Source: Cohnella phaseoli (GTDB lineage: Bacteria; Bacillota; Bacilli; Paenibacillales; Paenibacillaceae). Taken from it: DNA of 64,000 nt. The notes beneath the pieces are model-generated. The model was not told the origin of the DNA and searched no databases. It was given only the letters and a program-made list of their open reading frames with translations. Position 1 is the first letter of the stretch, and every line of letters starts with the position of its first letter. Where the stretch lies: contig NZ_QRDZ01000036.1 of the NCBI RefSeq assembly GCF_003386235.1, forward strand, positions 1 through 64,000. Direction: 5' to 3'. This document shows, piece by piece, positions 17,440-27,086 of the stretch. The position numbers and the translations under genes were made by a program.

Positions 17440-19047
17440 TTACTGCAACTCGCCCCGCATCCCCGCAGCGGCAGCCGTCCTGTATTCCGTCGGGGACATT
17501 CCGATCTTCTGCTTGAATTTGCGAAAGAAATAATTCGAATCGGAGAATCCGCATAAAGACGCGATTTCCGATGCCTTAAGCGAAGTCCCGGCAAGCTGTT
17601 GCATCGCGTCCTCAAGCCGCAGCCGATTCAAATAATCGCTGAAAAACTCCCCCGTCTCCGCTTTGAAAAGGCGCCCCAGATAGATCGGGCTTACATGCAG
17701 CTCGTTGGCGACCATTTGCAGTGTCAACTCCTCGCGGAAGTGCTCGCGCAAATATCGCTCCGTCTCCACCGTCAGCCGGTTTTTCTCTTGGGAGGATAGC
17801 TCTCGGACGATTTCATCGACCGCCTCCAGCAGACGCAGCACGTCCTGGCGAATCGCCGGAACCGTAGCGGACGCGAACGGCCGGGCGAACAGTTCTTCCG
17901 GCAAGCGTTGACGAGCATCCTCGGCCCGAAGCAGCCGCAGCGCCTCCTTCACGGTTGCGATCCATTCCGAAGCGATGTATTTTGCCGCGGCCAGCGGGTC
18001 GTCCTGTTCCAGCGAGGCCGCGAAATCCCGTTCCAACGCTGACTCCCATTCCTCCCGGCGACCGGCGGCCAGAGCGGGAACGATCTGCCCGTGATCGCTG
18101 GCCTCATGACCGGCTTCCGCGGAAGCCGCAGCAAGCGAACGGCGGTCTGCGCATTGAGCGGGACCGGTCTGCTCCATGCCGTCCAGCAGGCGCAGCGCGT
18201 CGCCGTACGAGACGTGTGCGAGGTGCAAACGCTCCGCGGGTTTGCCTATCGCGCAGTACCACGGCGTCTTCAACAGACCCGAGCATTTCTCCGACGCGCT
18301 TCGCAGCCAGGCCAGATTCGCGTCCGCGAACGCCTCGGCGTCCTTCCCTTCGCCAAATAGCAGACAGACGATCTGCTGTCCGGCGTTGAGGAACGCCACG
18401 CCCTTTCCCGCCTCCGCGAGCAGCTCGTCCATCGCGTTATAGATCGCGAAAGAACGGAAATTGCGCTCCGCCTCGGTTAGTTCTCCCTCTCTCGCATCCT
18501 TCCACCCGATCACCGCAGCCTGAATGAGACGCGTATGCGCGACTCGAATTTTCAGAAAATCGAGCTTCTCCCGTAATTGCTCGTCTTCGATTCTGTTCTC
18601 TACCCAGCGGTTTAATACATTGTTGCGAAGCAGTTGGAACGTTTCCCGGCGGATTTGCTCGTCCATCCATCGGCTTTCGATCTGCTCCACGCAGGATTTG
18701 GCGATCTCCTCCAGCTCGCCCGGATCGACCGGCTTGAGCAAATAATCCTCCACTTGGTATTTCATCGCCTGTCGAACGTAGGAGAAATCGTCATAGCCGC
18801 TCAGCACGATAAGATGCGTGTTCCAATTTTTCTCGCGGATTTTCTCCATCAGCTCGAGCCCGTTGCCGCCGGGCATACGAATATCGGTGAGCACGAGATG
18901 CGGCGCCTTGCTCAGAAACATGGCGTAGCCTTCGTTTCCGCCTTCGGCCTCTCCCACGATCTCAATGCCGAGATTTTCCCAATCGATCAGATGCTTTAAT
19001 CCGTTGCGGATATATTCGTCGTCGTCGACGATCAGCAGCTTAGGCAT
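17440..19047 (-). CDS. YesN-type response regulator with AraC DNA-binding domain
   Basis: 535 residues. Receiver domain 1-120 with acidic pocket VDDDE and phospho-acceptor D55 in LVLTDIRMP; a central ~300-residue linker; and a C-terminal AraC/XylS double helix-turn-helix (LTLQMVANELHVSPIYLGRL, ASLCGFSDSNYFFRKFKQKI). Its start overlaps the stop of the upstream kinase by 8 bp, so they are co-translated partners. It most likely activates the divergent transporter operon at 20941 in response to a sugar sensed by the kinase or its binding protein. Confidence 0.92.
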   Translation of the reverse strand: MPKLLIVDDDEYIRNGLKHLIDWENLGIEIVGEAEGGNEGYAMFLSKAPHLVLTDIRMPGGNGLELMEKIREKNWNTHLIVLSGYDDFSYVRQAMKYQVEDYLLKPVDPGELEEIAKSCVEQIESRWMDEQIRRETFQLLRNNVLNRWVENRIEDEQLREKLDFLKIRVAHTRLIQAAVIGWKDAREGELTEAERNFRSFAIYNAMDELLAEAGKGVAFLNAGQQIVCLLFGEGKDAEAFADANLAWLRSASEKCSGLLKTPWYCAIGKPAERLHLAHVSYGDALRLLDGMEQTGPAQCADRRSLAAASAEAGHEASDHGQIVPALAAGRREEWESALERDFAASLEQDDPLAAAKYIASEWIATVKEALRLLRAEDARQRLPEELFARPFASATVPAIRQDVLRLLEAVDEIVRELSSQEKNRLTVETERYLREHFREELTLQMVANELHVSPIYLGRLFKAETGEFFSDYLNRLRLEDAMQQLAGTSLKASEIASLCGFSDSNYFFRKFKQKIGMSPTEYRTAAAAGMRGELQ

Positions 19048-20806
19048 GCTTATGCGCCCCTCTCGGTGTGGAATCGGCCGGAAGCTTCATCGTCAAGGAA
19101 AACCCCTTCTCAGGAGGCAAGGAATTGACGAACAGGCCGTAAGCGTCCCCATAATAGGACCGGATTCTTTCGTGAATGTTTTTCAGGCCGAGATGCTCCG
19201 TCGGAATGACGTGCTTGGCGTTCAGCCAATCGTTCAGCTTGGCCTGTTCGGCGAGCGTCGCTCCCTTGCCGTTGTTCCAGATTTCGATCAGGCGCGCTCC
19301 CGTTTCCCGCTCGCGCCCGATTTTCAGAAGAATAAACGGATCGTCCGCCTTCTCCAGTTCCCCGTGCAAAATCGCGTTTTCAACGATCGGCTGCAAGCTG
19401 AACTTCGGCATCATGCAATCTCGCAAATCCTCGTCGCTCTTCGCCTCCAGCTCGACTTGCTTCGTTTTCCCCATCAGCAGCAGATCGAGATAATACTGGG
19501 TATACCGAAGCTCCTCCTCGACCGGAATCTCCTCGCTCTCGGTTTTAAGCAGCCAGCGGTACAGCCGCCCGAGATAGAACAGCTTGTTCGCCATTTCCGG
19601 CTGCTTGCCGACGACCGCCTGCATCCGTAGCGATTCCAGCGTATTGTACAGAAAATGGGGATTGATCTGCATTTTCAGAGCCAAGTATTCCGCATTGCTC
19701 TTCTGAACGTCCGCTACGTACACCCGGTTGATATAATCCTGAAGCTCCCGGGTCATTCGGTTGAAGCGGTCGATCAGATCGCCGATCTCGTCATTGCCCG
19801 TCTTCTCCATCGGCTCGGCGAACGGATTGGCCTGCACGCGCTTGAAATGCTGGGTCATGCCGCGGAGTCGCTTGGTGACAAAGCCAAGAATGTAATGGAT
19901 AAGCAGCATACATAGAATCCAAATCGCGAACAGCCCTCCAACGATTAACAGCGTAATCTCGGACAGCCTGCCCTGAATGCTGGCTTTGCTAACCATGCCG
20001 GCAACGCTTATCCCATATGCAGGAATGTCCGCTGAGGCCCGTAGCATCACTTCTTCGCTCAGCTCCTCTCCCTCGCGGCTGTCCAGAAGTGTCCTTCCCG
20101 CTTGGCGAATGACGACCCGTCCATCCCGCTCCTCCGTCGGCATGAACTTGCCGAACAACGTGCGCGAATCGATGACCGTCATAAAATATCCCGTAGCGTT
20201 GTCGGCGCGAATATCAGAAAAGTCGAACAGCGGATTGATCAGATAGAGCAGCGGACGATCTATATTGCCGTACAAGCCGTCTACGCGCCCGATGAACGGG
20301 TATTCGTAGGTTTGAGGCAATGCGGCGAACAAACCCGTCAAATCGAACTCGCGATCCAGAGCGGCTGACGGATAACGGCTCTTGTGAAAAAGCGCTCCAT
20401 CCGCCCCTCGGTACATGAGCACCGACATCACGTTCGCGTTTCTCTCCAGCATGTAGGATTGCAGTCCGGTGAAATACTTCCGCTCCGCGATCGCCTCCTC
20501 TTCCGTCCGGGCAACGCCCTCCGGTAAAAAGCGGGAATAATAGCCGGGTGTTCCGCTAAGCGGGTAGATGGCGATCGTCTCCCGCTTGAACTGAGTGATC
20601 AGATCGGCCAATTCTTCCCGCAACAGCTCCGTACGGACCTTCAGCAAATCATTTTCCCGTTCCTCAAGCAATCCGTAGAACCGGTAATACGTTAGCAGCC
20701 CGATCAGCACGAACACGAGCAACAGCGCCGCGCCGATGCCGAGCGTCAGCTTGCGGAAGACAAACCGTCCAATCAAATTACGGTATAATCTGGCTAACAT
20801 CGGCAC
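19040..20806 (-). CDS. YesM-type sensor histidine kinase
   Basis: 588 residues: a first membrane helix near 20-42, an extracytoplasmic sensor of about 240 residues, a second helix near 286-308, a HAMP linker, a His-kinase domain with the phospho-site in QINPHFLYNTLESLRM near 380, and a C-terminal ATPase with IVENAILHG (N box) and LGLKNIHERI. This is the LytS/YesM class typical of carbohydrate-responsive systems in Paenibacillaceae. Overlaps the regulator gene downstream and is divergent from the sugar transporter gene at 20941, which suggests it senses that transporter's substrate. Confidence 0.92.
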   Translation of the reverse strand: MPMLARLYRNLIGRFVFRKLTLGIGAALLLVFVLIGLLTYYRFYGLLEERENDLLKVRTELLREELADLITQFKRETIAIYPLSGTPGYYSRFLPEGVARTEEEAIAERKYFTGLQSYMLERNANVMSVLMYRGADGALFHKSRYPSAALDREFDLTGLFAALPQTYEYPFIGRVDGLYGNIDRPLLYLINPLFDFSDIRADNATGYFMTVIDSRTLFGKFMPTEERDGRVVIRQAGRTLLDSREGEELSEEVMLRASADIPAYGISVAGMVSKASIQGRLSEITLLIVGGLFAIWILCMLLIHYILGFVTKRLRGMTQHFKRVQANPFAEPMEKTGNDEIGDLIDRFNRMTRELQDYINRVYVADVQKSNAEYLALKMQINPHFLYNTLESLRMQAVVGKQPEMANKLFYLGRLYRWLLKTESEEIPVEEELRYTQYYLDLLLMGKTKQVELEAKSDEDLRDCMMPKFSLQPIVENAILHGELEKADDPFILLKIGRERETGARLIEIWNNGKGATLAEQAKLNDWLNAKHVIPTEHLGLKNIHERIRSYYGDAYGLFVNSLPPEKGFSLTMKLPADSTPRGAHKHA

Positions 20807-20940
20807 CCTCCTGTCCGCGCGGTGCGAATTCGTTTAATTCGTCCAGCAAATCGCAAGTTATTCCTGTAGAGAGCGTTTTCCGCCTCGAAATATACTAGAA
20901 CTGTAGCAAATCTCAACAAGATTCGAAAGGGGATCATCAG

Positions 20941-22266
20941 ATGAAAACAAGAAAATGGCCGCGTCTGGCAGCCGCTTCGACGCTTGTTCTGTCCTTGGCG
21001 TTCACCGCTGCTTGCGGCAAAAGCAACGATCCGGTCGCATCCGGCAGTCCGTCGGCTTCTCCTGGTCAGTCGTCGTCCCAAACACCTGAAGAGCAGGTGG
21101 AAATTTCCTTTTTGTCCCTCATCACGACCAACCTGACGGAAGAATTCTGGGACAAATGGATCGCAGATTTCGAGACGAAAAATCCCGGCATCAAAGTCAA
21201 GCGGATTCAGGCTCCTTCGCTTGAGGGCTTGAACGACAACTATGCGAAGACGCTGCTCACTGCCGGAGATTTCCCGGACGTGCTAAGCAACATCTCCTAT
21301 CAGGATTTCGCCAAGGCCGGAGCGTTGATGGACATTCCGATCGACGACGACATTAAGAAAATCAACGATTACGAATCGCTGCTGCTCGAAGGCAAGCTCT
21401 ACACGCTCCAAGCCTATCTGCAACCGCACACGCAAATTTTCTACAACAAGGACCTGTTCGCCCAAGCCGGCATCGAGAAGCTTCCTCGCACATGGGACGA
21501 GCTTGAAGCGGTCGCCGACAAGCTGAAACAAGCGGGCATCACCCCATTCTTGACCGCGGGCGACTGGATGACGACTCTGACGTTCTCCATTCTGACCGGT
21601 CCGGAGATTTTCGGCAAAAATCCGAACTGGTACGCGGACAAGAACGCCGGCAAAGTCAGCTATCAGGACGAAAACTGGATGGCCGTCGCCGGACGCTACA
21701 AAGATTTCGCCGCCAAAGGCTATTTCAACAAAGGCGCGCTTAGCATCGGATATGAGCAGGTCGAGCAGGAGTTCCTCAAGGGCAACGGCGCAATGTATCC
21801 GATGGGTTCCTGGTTCACGGCAGCCTATGCGGCAGCCAATCCGGGCTTCGAGGCCGGAGTGTTCGCTCCGCCTACGCTGGATGGGGAGAAAACGTACATG
21901 TCCGGCTCCCGCGGAACGAGCTTCGCCGTATCGAATACGACGGCTCATCCGGAAGCCGCGCTGAAGTTCGCCAAGTATTTGGTGCTCGATCCCGATTTTC
22001 ACAAAGCTTTCGCCGCTAGCGACGGCATGTTCTCCGGTCTCGCCGAGCCGGACAACTACGAGTTCTCTCCGCTGCAGCAAGAGATTGCCGATCTGCTTGC
22101 GGAAGCAGGCACGATGTCCGGCTACGAGACGCAGCGCGCCGGGGACTTCCCGGTGAACGGGCTCGGCAACCAGTTGGCCAAGGTTGGACAGAACCTGCTA
22201 CTGAACGGTAGCGAGCTCGCCAAGGAAATGAAGAGCCTCGACGATTATTGGGAGAAGAACAAGTAA
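20941..22266 (+). CDS. Sugar ABC transporter solute-binding lipoprotein
   Basis: 441 residues. Signal peptide and lipobox LAFTAACGK place a lipid-anchored Cys at residue 25, followed by a Ser/Pro-rich linker and a family 1 extracellular binding protein fold (LLTAGDFPDVLSN, HTQIFYNKDLFAQAGIEKLP, FLKGNGAMYPMGSWF). It captures a sugar outside the cell and delivers it to the two permeases encoded next. ATG with GAAAGGGG upstream. First gene of a long operon that continues with 6-deoxy-sugar-type catabolic enzymes, so the substrate is likely such a sugar or an oligosaccharide containing it. No ATPase gene is present; a shared MsmX-type ATPase elsewhere is probable. Confidence 0.9.
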   Translation: MKTRKWPRLAAASTLVLSLAFTAACGKSNDPVASGSPSASPGQSSSQTPEEQVEISFLSLITTNLTEEFWDKWIADFETKNPGIKVKRIQAPSLEGLNDNYAKTLLTAGDFPDVLSNISYQDFAKAGALMDIPIDDDIKKINDYESLLLEGKLYTLQAYLQPHTQIFYNKDLFAQAGIEKLPRTWDELEAVADKLKQAGITPFLTAGDWMTTLTFSILTGPEIFGKNPNWYADKNAGKVSYQDENWMAVAGRYKDFAAKGYFNKGALSIGYEQVEQEFLKGNGAMYPMGSWFTAAYAAANPGFEAGVFAPPTLDGEKTYMSGSRGTSFAVSNTTAHPEAALKFAKYLVLDPDFHKAFAASDGMFSGLAEPDNYEFSPLQQEIADLLAEAGTMSGYETQRAGDFPVNGLGNQLAKVGQNLLLNGSELAKEMKSLDDYWEKNK

Positions 22267-22320
22267 GAGGCCCGGACGCCCGATCCGCGGCTGGCTTGAC
22301 CGCAGTCCCGAATCGAACGC

Positions 22321-22358
22321 CAAGGGTACACGCGCTCGTCGCCTGTACCCTTGCTTTT
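22321..22358 (+). terminator. Intercistronic hairpin after the binding-protein gene
   Basis: A perfect 10-bp stem CAAGGGTACA/TGTACCCTTG followed by CTTTTTC between the binding-protein gene and its permeases. Such structures usually reduce read-through and stabilise the upstream message, so more binding protein than permease is made. Confidence 0.75.
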
Positions 22359-22395
22359 TCTCGCCGGATCTCGCAAGCAAGGGAGTGAATCGACT

Positions 22396-23265
22396 ATGAG
22401 AAAAGACGTATGGACGCGGGGACTTTTGTTTGCCCCAGGCTTCCTCGTCTACCTGATCTTCATGATGATCCCGATCGGCATGTGCGTCTACTATAGTCTG
22501 CACGATTGGGACGGACTAAGTCCGGTCTATCGGCTCATCGGCTTGGATAATTTTATCGCCGCCTTCTCGGATGCGGACTTTCTGCGAGCCCTGCGCGTGA
22601 CTGGCGTTATTACGATTGCGGGCACGCTGGCGATCAACGTGCTTGGCCTTCTGTTCGCCGTGCTGCTCAACAAGCCCGGCCGCATGACCAATCTGTACCG
22701 TTCGGTGTTCTTTTTCCCGCTGCTGCTAAGCGCAGTCGTTGTTGGCTTCCTCTGGAAGGCGATTCTGAATTATAACGGCATTCTCAACGGCGTACTGGAG
22801 CAGCTCGGCTTAGAGAAGCTGGAAATCTTCGGCATCCCGAGCAACGCCATCCTGACGATTACAATTCTAATTGTCTGGCAGAATCTCGGGGGAGTTATCG
22901 TTCTCTATCTCGCCGGCTTGCAAGGCATACCGAACGACCTGTACGAAGCGTCCAAGATCGACGGAGCCGGACGGCTGCAGACGTTCCGCAGCGTCACCTT
23001 CCCGATGCTAGCGCCCAGCATGACGATGTGCATGATCTTCATCTTCACGACGCTGGCGCGGGAATACGACCGCATCGCGGTGCTGACGAACGGCGGGCCC
23101 GGCGGCGCGACGGAGACGGCCGCCTTTACAATCGTCAAGCTCGGCATCAACACGAACCGGTTCAGCTACGCCGCTTCGCTGGCCGTCATTCTGATGGCGC
23201 TTGTGGCCTTTATCTCCATCGTCATGACCCTTTATTTGCGCAAGAGAGAGGAGCGGATCTTATGA
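22396..23265 (+). CDS. Sugar ABC transporter permease (MalF-like)
   Basis: 289 residues from the ATG at 22396 (GGGAGTG upstream). Six membrane helices and the EAA loop (YEASKIDGAGRLQTFRSVTF) that docks the ATPase. Belongs to the UgpA/MalF group of carbohydrate permeases and pairs with the next gene; the ATG of that gene overlaps its stop by 4 bp (ATGA), so they are translationally coupled. Confidence 0.92.
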   Translation: MRKDVWTRGLLFAPGFLVYLIFMMIPIGMCVYYSLHDWDGLSPVYRLIGLDNFIAAFSDADFLRALRVTGVITIAGTLAINVLGLLFAVLLNKPGRMTNLYRSVFFFPLLLSAVVVGFLWKAILNYNGILNGVLEQLGLEKLEIFGIPSNAILTITILIVWQNLGGVIVLYLAGLQGIPNDLYEASKIDGAGRLQTFRSVTFPMLAPSMTMCMIFIFTTLAREYDRIAVLTNGGPGGATETAAFTIVKLGINTNRFSYAASLAVILMALVAFISIVMTLYLRKREERIL

Positions 23266-24095
23266 GCGAACGCGCAGCCAACCGACTGCGGCATGTCTTC
23301 TTGATTTTGCTCTGCCTCGTGCTGCTCGTCCCTTTCTATATCGCGGTCGTCAACGCATTCAAGCCAAAGGACGCAATCGTATCCGACCCGATGGGCATCC
23401 CGTTCGCGAAGCTAACGCTGCGCAACTTTGCCGAAGCGGCGTTCACGCCGACTTTCAATATTTTCAAAGCATACGGAACGACCGCGCTCATTACGATTGC
23501 TTCCATCGTCTGTCTCGTCGCGCTCGGCTCGATGATGTCCTATGTGCTGGCTAGAACGAAGCATCGTTTTTTTACCTTCGCCTACTTGCTGCTGCTTGGC
23601 GGAATGATGATTCCTCCCCAGGTCATCCTCATTCCGATCATTAAGCTGCTGCGGGCGCTTGGCCTAATGTTTTCCGAGTCCGGGCTGATCCTGTACAACA
23701 CCGGATGGTACATTCCGTTTACTGCATTTATTTATACCGGCTTTATTCGCACGATTTCGAAAGAACTGGACGAATCGGCCATGATGGAAGGCGCGAACGG
23801 GTTTCAGATTTTCTGGCGCATCATCTTCCCGATTCTGAAGCCGCCGACCGCGTCCGTCGTCATCTTCCTGTTCCTGTTCGTCTGGAACGACTTCCTGAAC
23901 CCGCTCGTACTGCTCGGCTCGACCAAGGGCTACACCGTCACGACCGGAATTTATATGGCCGTCGGTCAGTACAGCACTAACTGGGACAAGATTTTCGCCC
24001 TTGTCGTGCTCGCCTCGCTGCCGGTTCTGATCGTCTTCCTGTTTTTGCAGCGCTACTTCGTCTCCGGCCTCGCCGACGGGGCCGTCAAAGGATAA
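23262..24095 (+). CDS. Sugar ABC transporter permease (MalG-like)
   Basis: 277 residues, UgpE/MalG type, six membrane helices with EAA loop DESAMMEGANGFQIFWRIIF and the typical ending FVSGLADGAVKG. Start overlaps the upstream permease stop (ATGA). Forms the second half of the membrane channel of the transporter. Confidence 0.92.
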   Translation: MSERAANRLRHVFLILLCLVLLVPFYIAVVNAFKPKDAIVSDPMGIPFAKLTLRNFAEAAFTPTFNIFKAYGTTALITIASIVCLVALGSMMSYVLARTKHRFFTFAYLLLLGGMMIPPQVILIPIIKLLRALGLMFSESGLILYNTGWYIPFTAFIYTGFIRTISKELDESAMMEGANGFQIFWRIIFPILKPPTASVVIFLFLFVWNDFLNPLVLLGSTKGYTVTTGIYMAVGQYSTNWDKIFALVVLASLPVLIVFLFLQRYFVSGLADGAVKG

Positions 24096-24113
24096 CCGAA
24101 AGGATGATTCGCA

Positions 24114-25127
24114 ATGGGAAAAACGCTTATGAGCGCCCTCGTCTACGAGGGTCCGCGAGAGATGAACGTCCGGGGAATGTCGATCCCCGAGCCGGCAGAC
24201 GGCGAGGTGCTGATTCGCGTAGCTAAAGCCGGAATCTGCGGCTCGGAGCTGAGCGGATACCTCGGGCACAATTCGCTGCGCAAGCCTCCTCTCGTCATGG
24301 GCCATGAGTTTTCCGGCACGATCGCCGCGCTTGGACAAGGCGTTCAAGGCTTCAGCCCAGGGGATCGGGTGACGGTTAATCCGCTCCTGTCCTGCCATGT
24401 CTGTCGAAGCTGCCGGGAAGGGCGCCCTCAACTGTGCGAGAGCCGGAAGATCGTTGGCGTTCACCGCCCCGGCGCGTTCGCCGAATATACGACGGCTCCG
24501 GCCGCCAGCGTCTACCGGCTGCCGGAATCCGTCTCCATGGAAGCCGGCACGTTAGCGGAACCGCTCGCCTGCGCCATACACGCGGCCAGACTGGCGGAGC
24601 TGGACCCTGCCGACCGGCTGCTGATTTACGGCGGCGGACCGATCGGCCTGCTGCTTCTGCAAGCCGCGCGGCGCTTCGGTCTTAGCGATATTGTACTGAC
24701 CGAGCTGAATCCGCATCGCCGACGGATTGCGGAGGAGCTCGGCGCGATCGCCGTAACCGGCGAGGAGGAACTGCGCGCGGTGATGCCCGAAGGCGGCTTC
24801 GACGTTGTAGCCGATGCCGTCGGCGCGGCAGCTACGCGAATGCAAAGCGCTCTGAACGCTCGACTTGGCGGCAGGGTGGTGTTCTCCGGGCTGCACGAAG
24901 CGGACAGTCCGCTGCCGGTCAACGTGATCATTCGCAACGAACTCAAGCTTAGGGGAGCCTTCTGCTACGATGACGGCGACTTCGAAACCGCGCTCCAATG
25001 GCTGGCGGACGGCAGCGTCGGCTTGGACGACTGGTTCAAGATCAGCCCGCTGTCGGAAGGCAAAGCCTCCTTCGAGCTGCTGCTCTCCGATCCGGGCCCA
25101 GTCGCCAAAATTGTTCTGTCCATTTAG
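24114..25127 (+). CDS. Zinc-dependent medium-chain dehydrogenase
   Basis: 337 residues. Catalytic zinc ligands C42 and H64-E65 (GICGSE, GHEFSG), structural zinc cysteines C94, C97, C100 and C108, and a Rossmann GGGPIG near 170 for NAD(P). It oxidises a secondary alcohol of a sugar or sugar acid, like L-galactonate, sorbitol or threonine dehydrogenases. In this operon it could oxidise the free sugar or 2-keto-3-deoxy-L-fuconate (to the 2,4-diketo acid that the FAH protein at 29476 would split). That assignment is inferred from context. Confidence 0.85.
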   Translation: MGKTLMSALVYEGPREMNVRGMSIPEPADGEVLIRVAKAGICGSELSGYLGHNSLRKPPLVMGHEFSGTIAALGQGVQGFSPGDRVTVNPLLSCHVCRSCREGRPQLCESRKIVGVHRPGAFAEYTTAPAASVYRLPESVSMEAGTLAEPLACAIHAARLAELDPADRLLIYGGGPIGLLLLQAARRFGLSDIVLTELNPHRRRIAEELGAIAVTGEEELRAVMPEGGFDVVADAVGAAATRMQSALNARLGGRVVFSGLHEADSPLPVNVIIRNELKLRGAFCYDDGDFETALQWLADGSVGLDDWFKISPLSEGKASFELLLSDPGPVAKIVLSI

Positions 25128-25142
25128 AGGAGGTTAACTACA

Positions 25143-26060
25143 ATGAAGAAACTGCACGGAGTCATTCCCATTCTGCCGGCTCCCTTTACGGACGACGGTG
25201 CGAACGTCGATTACTCCGATCTTCGCTCGATCGTCGACACGGTCATCGCCGAAGGCGTTCACGGCGTTGCCTTGCTTGGGGTCGCCAGCGAATTCTACAA
25301 GATTGACGACGCCGAGAGACAGCTGATGATCGAGACGACCGTCGAGCACGTCGCGGGCCGCGTTCCCGTCGTCGTCAACATTACGCGCAATGCCACAGCG
25401 CTGGCTGTCAAGGACGCCCGCCATGCGGAAGAGGCCGGAGCGGACGCAGTGATGATCGTTCCGCCGTCCTTCATACCGCCGGGCAACGAAGCCATTATCG
25501 AGCACATCCATGCCGTAGCGGACAGCGTCAAGCTCCCGGTCGTGATCCAGTATGCCCCGAATGTCACAGGCGTTTCCATTCCGGTCTCCACTTTCCTGGA
25601 TATCGAGCGGCAGCGCGGCGGCGAACTGTATATTAAAGCCGAATCGGTGCCCCCGGGGCCTCTGCTCAATTCGATCGTCGAGCAGACCGAAGGACGGATG
25701 GGCGTATTTATCGGCAACGGCTGCGTCCAGATGTACGACTCGCTGGAGCGAGGAGCGGTTGGAATGATGCCGGGAGCGGCAATGGTCGTCCCCTACCTGG
25801 CCGTCTACGAAGCCTTCATGCGCGGAGATAAAACGACCGCTTTCCGCCTGTTTAACGACCTGCTTCCGGTTCTGAACCATACGACTCAGGCGGCGGAGCT
25901 GTTCGTCCAATTTGAGAAAACGATTTTAAAAGCCCGTGGCATCGTCAAGAACGACGTCTGTCGACGGCCGAACGCCGTTCCGGATGAAGCGATGAAAACG
26001 ATGCTCCGCCGTTACAGCGATTATGTGCGGGAACGCTTCGGCGCTCCGCTCATGCCTTAA
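25143..26060 (+). CDS. DHDPS-family aldolase (2-keto-3-deoxy sugar acid type)
   Basis: 305 residues, (beta/alpha)8 class I aldolase with the Schiff-base lysine K165 in YIKAES and the catalytic tyrosine Y137 in VIQYAPN. The dihydrodipicolinate synthase/KDG aldolase family condenses or cleaves pyruvate with an aldehyde. Next to sugar-acid dehydratase and lactonase genes it probably cleaves a 2-keto-3-deoxy acid to pyruvate and an aldehyde (lactaldehyde if the sugar is a 6-deoxyhexose). Strong site AGAGGAGG before the ATG. A true lysine-pathway role is unlikely here. Confidence 0.85.
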   Translation: MKKLHGVIPILPAPFTDDGANVDYSDLRSIVDTVIAEGVHGVALLGVASEFYKIDDAERQLMIETTVEHVAGRVPVVVNITRNATALAVKDARHAEEAGADAVMIVPPSFIPPGNEAIIEHIHAVADSVKLPVVIQYAPNVTGVSIPVSTFLDIERQRGGELYIKAESVPPGPLLNSIVEQTEGRMGVFIGNGCVQMYDSLERGAVGMMPGAAMVVPYLAVYEAFMRGDKTTAFRLFNDLLPVLNHTTQAAELFVQFEKTILKARGIVKNDVCRRPNAVPDEAMKTMLRRYSDYVRERFGAPLMP

Positions 26061-26081
26061 CCTGGAAAGGAAGTGACGAGG

Positions 26082-27068
26082 ATGAGAAGCGTTAACGCCC
26101 AATCTCCAGTACGCATCGCCTTCATCGGCTGCGGCGGAGTCGCGGATTTTCACGCCCAAGCGATCCTGCGCTGCTCCGCCGCCCGTCTGGTCGCTGTCAG
26201 CGATCGCAACGTCGGCTTGGCGGCGGATAAAGCCGCTGCATGGGGCGCGGAAGCGCGGACGACGGAACGGCTTTTGCTGTCGGACGACATTGAGGCGATC
26301 TACGTGCTAACCCCGATGGAAAGCCACATCGAGCTGGCAGAAGCCGTCCTAAAGCACGGCAAGCATGTATTGGTCGAGAAACCGGTCAGCCACGATCTCG
26401 AAGGTATCCGCCGCCTGATCGACTTGTCCGGGCAACAGGGCAAGTGGTGCGTTCCCGGCCACAGTTATTTATATTTGCCGGAGCTGGCGCGCATGAAACG
26501 GTTGATTGGCGAAGGCGCCGTCGGCCGTCCGCTGTCGATGTTCATGAGCGAGATTTACCGGATGCCGGACGAGCGGGCCCGCCTCTATCACGGCCCCTCC
26601 ATCGAAGTGCTGTGCCATCAGATCTATCTAATGATCGCGTTGCTCGGCGTACCCCGACGTATTCAGGCGTTCGCGGGGACGATCCGGCGAGAGCTCTTCC
26701 CGGACGGCGACGAACAGGTGACGGTAAATGCAGAGTTCGAGAGCGGAGCGCTTGCTCATCTGTACGTCTCCTGGGCTGGAGAAGACGAGACGAGCGATCC
26801 GTGGACCTTCAAGCTTAAGATGCTCGGCGAATCCGGCGGCATGCACTTCTCCCGCCGCGACCAGGTGAACGGATCTGCGGAGATACAGCGGGAATACCCG
26901 CTCTACCTGGAGATGTTCGAGCAGCAGACCGAGCATTTCATCTGTCGCTGCCTGCTAGGCGAAGAGCCGCCCCTGTCGACAATGGCCGACGCGCTGCGAA
27001 CGATGGAGATCGCGGCTGCGGTGCGACGCTCCTTCATAAACGGAACGGTGGAAGCTTTGAAATTTTAA
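26082..27068 (+). CDS. Gfo/Idh/MocA family oxidoreductase
   Basis: 328 residues from the ATG at 26082; a GTG at 26073 is possible but sits too close to the ribosome binding site. N-terminal Rossmann domain (RIAFIGCGGVADFHAQAI), the family EKPVSHD motif with the catalytic lysine, and a C-terminal alpha/beta substrate domain. It oxidises or reduces sugars or inositols with NAD(P). It may be the sugar dehydrogenase making the lactone that the amidohydrolase at 28264 opens. Confidence 0.85.
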   Translation: MRSVNAQSPVRIAFIGCGGVADFHAQAILRCSAARLVAVSDRNVGLAADKAAAWGAEARTTERLLLSDDIEAIYVLTPMESHIELAEAVLKHGKHVLVEKPVSHDLEGIRRLIDLSGQQGKWCVPGHSYLYLPELARMKRLIGEGAVGRPLSMFMSEIYRMPDERARLYHGPSIEVLCHQIYLMIALLGVPRRIQAFAGTIRRELFPDGDEQVTVNAEFESGALAHLYVSWAGEDETSDPWTFKLKMLGESGGMHFSRRDQVNGSAEIQREYPLYLEMFEQQTEHFICRCLLGEEPPLSTMADALRTMEIAAAVRRSFINGTVEALKF

Positions 27069-27086
27069 CGAGAGACGGTGATTTTC

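Noticed and set aside
20807..20940. A riboswitch in front of the sugar-binding lipoprotein gene at 20941
   Set aside because: The 134-bp divergent spacer contains no strong hairpin or terminator; control by the adjacent two-component system is enough to explain it.
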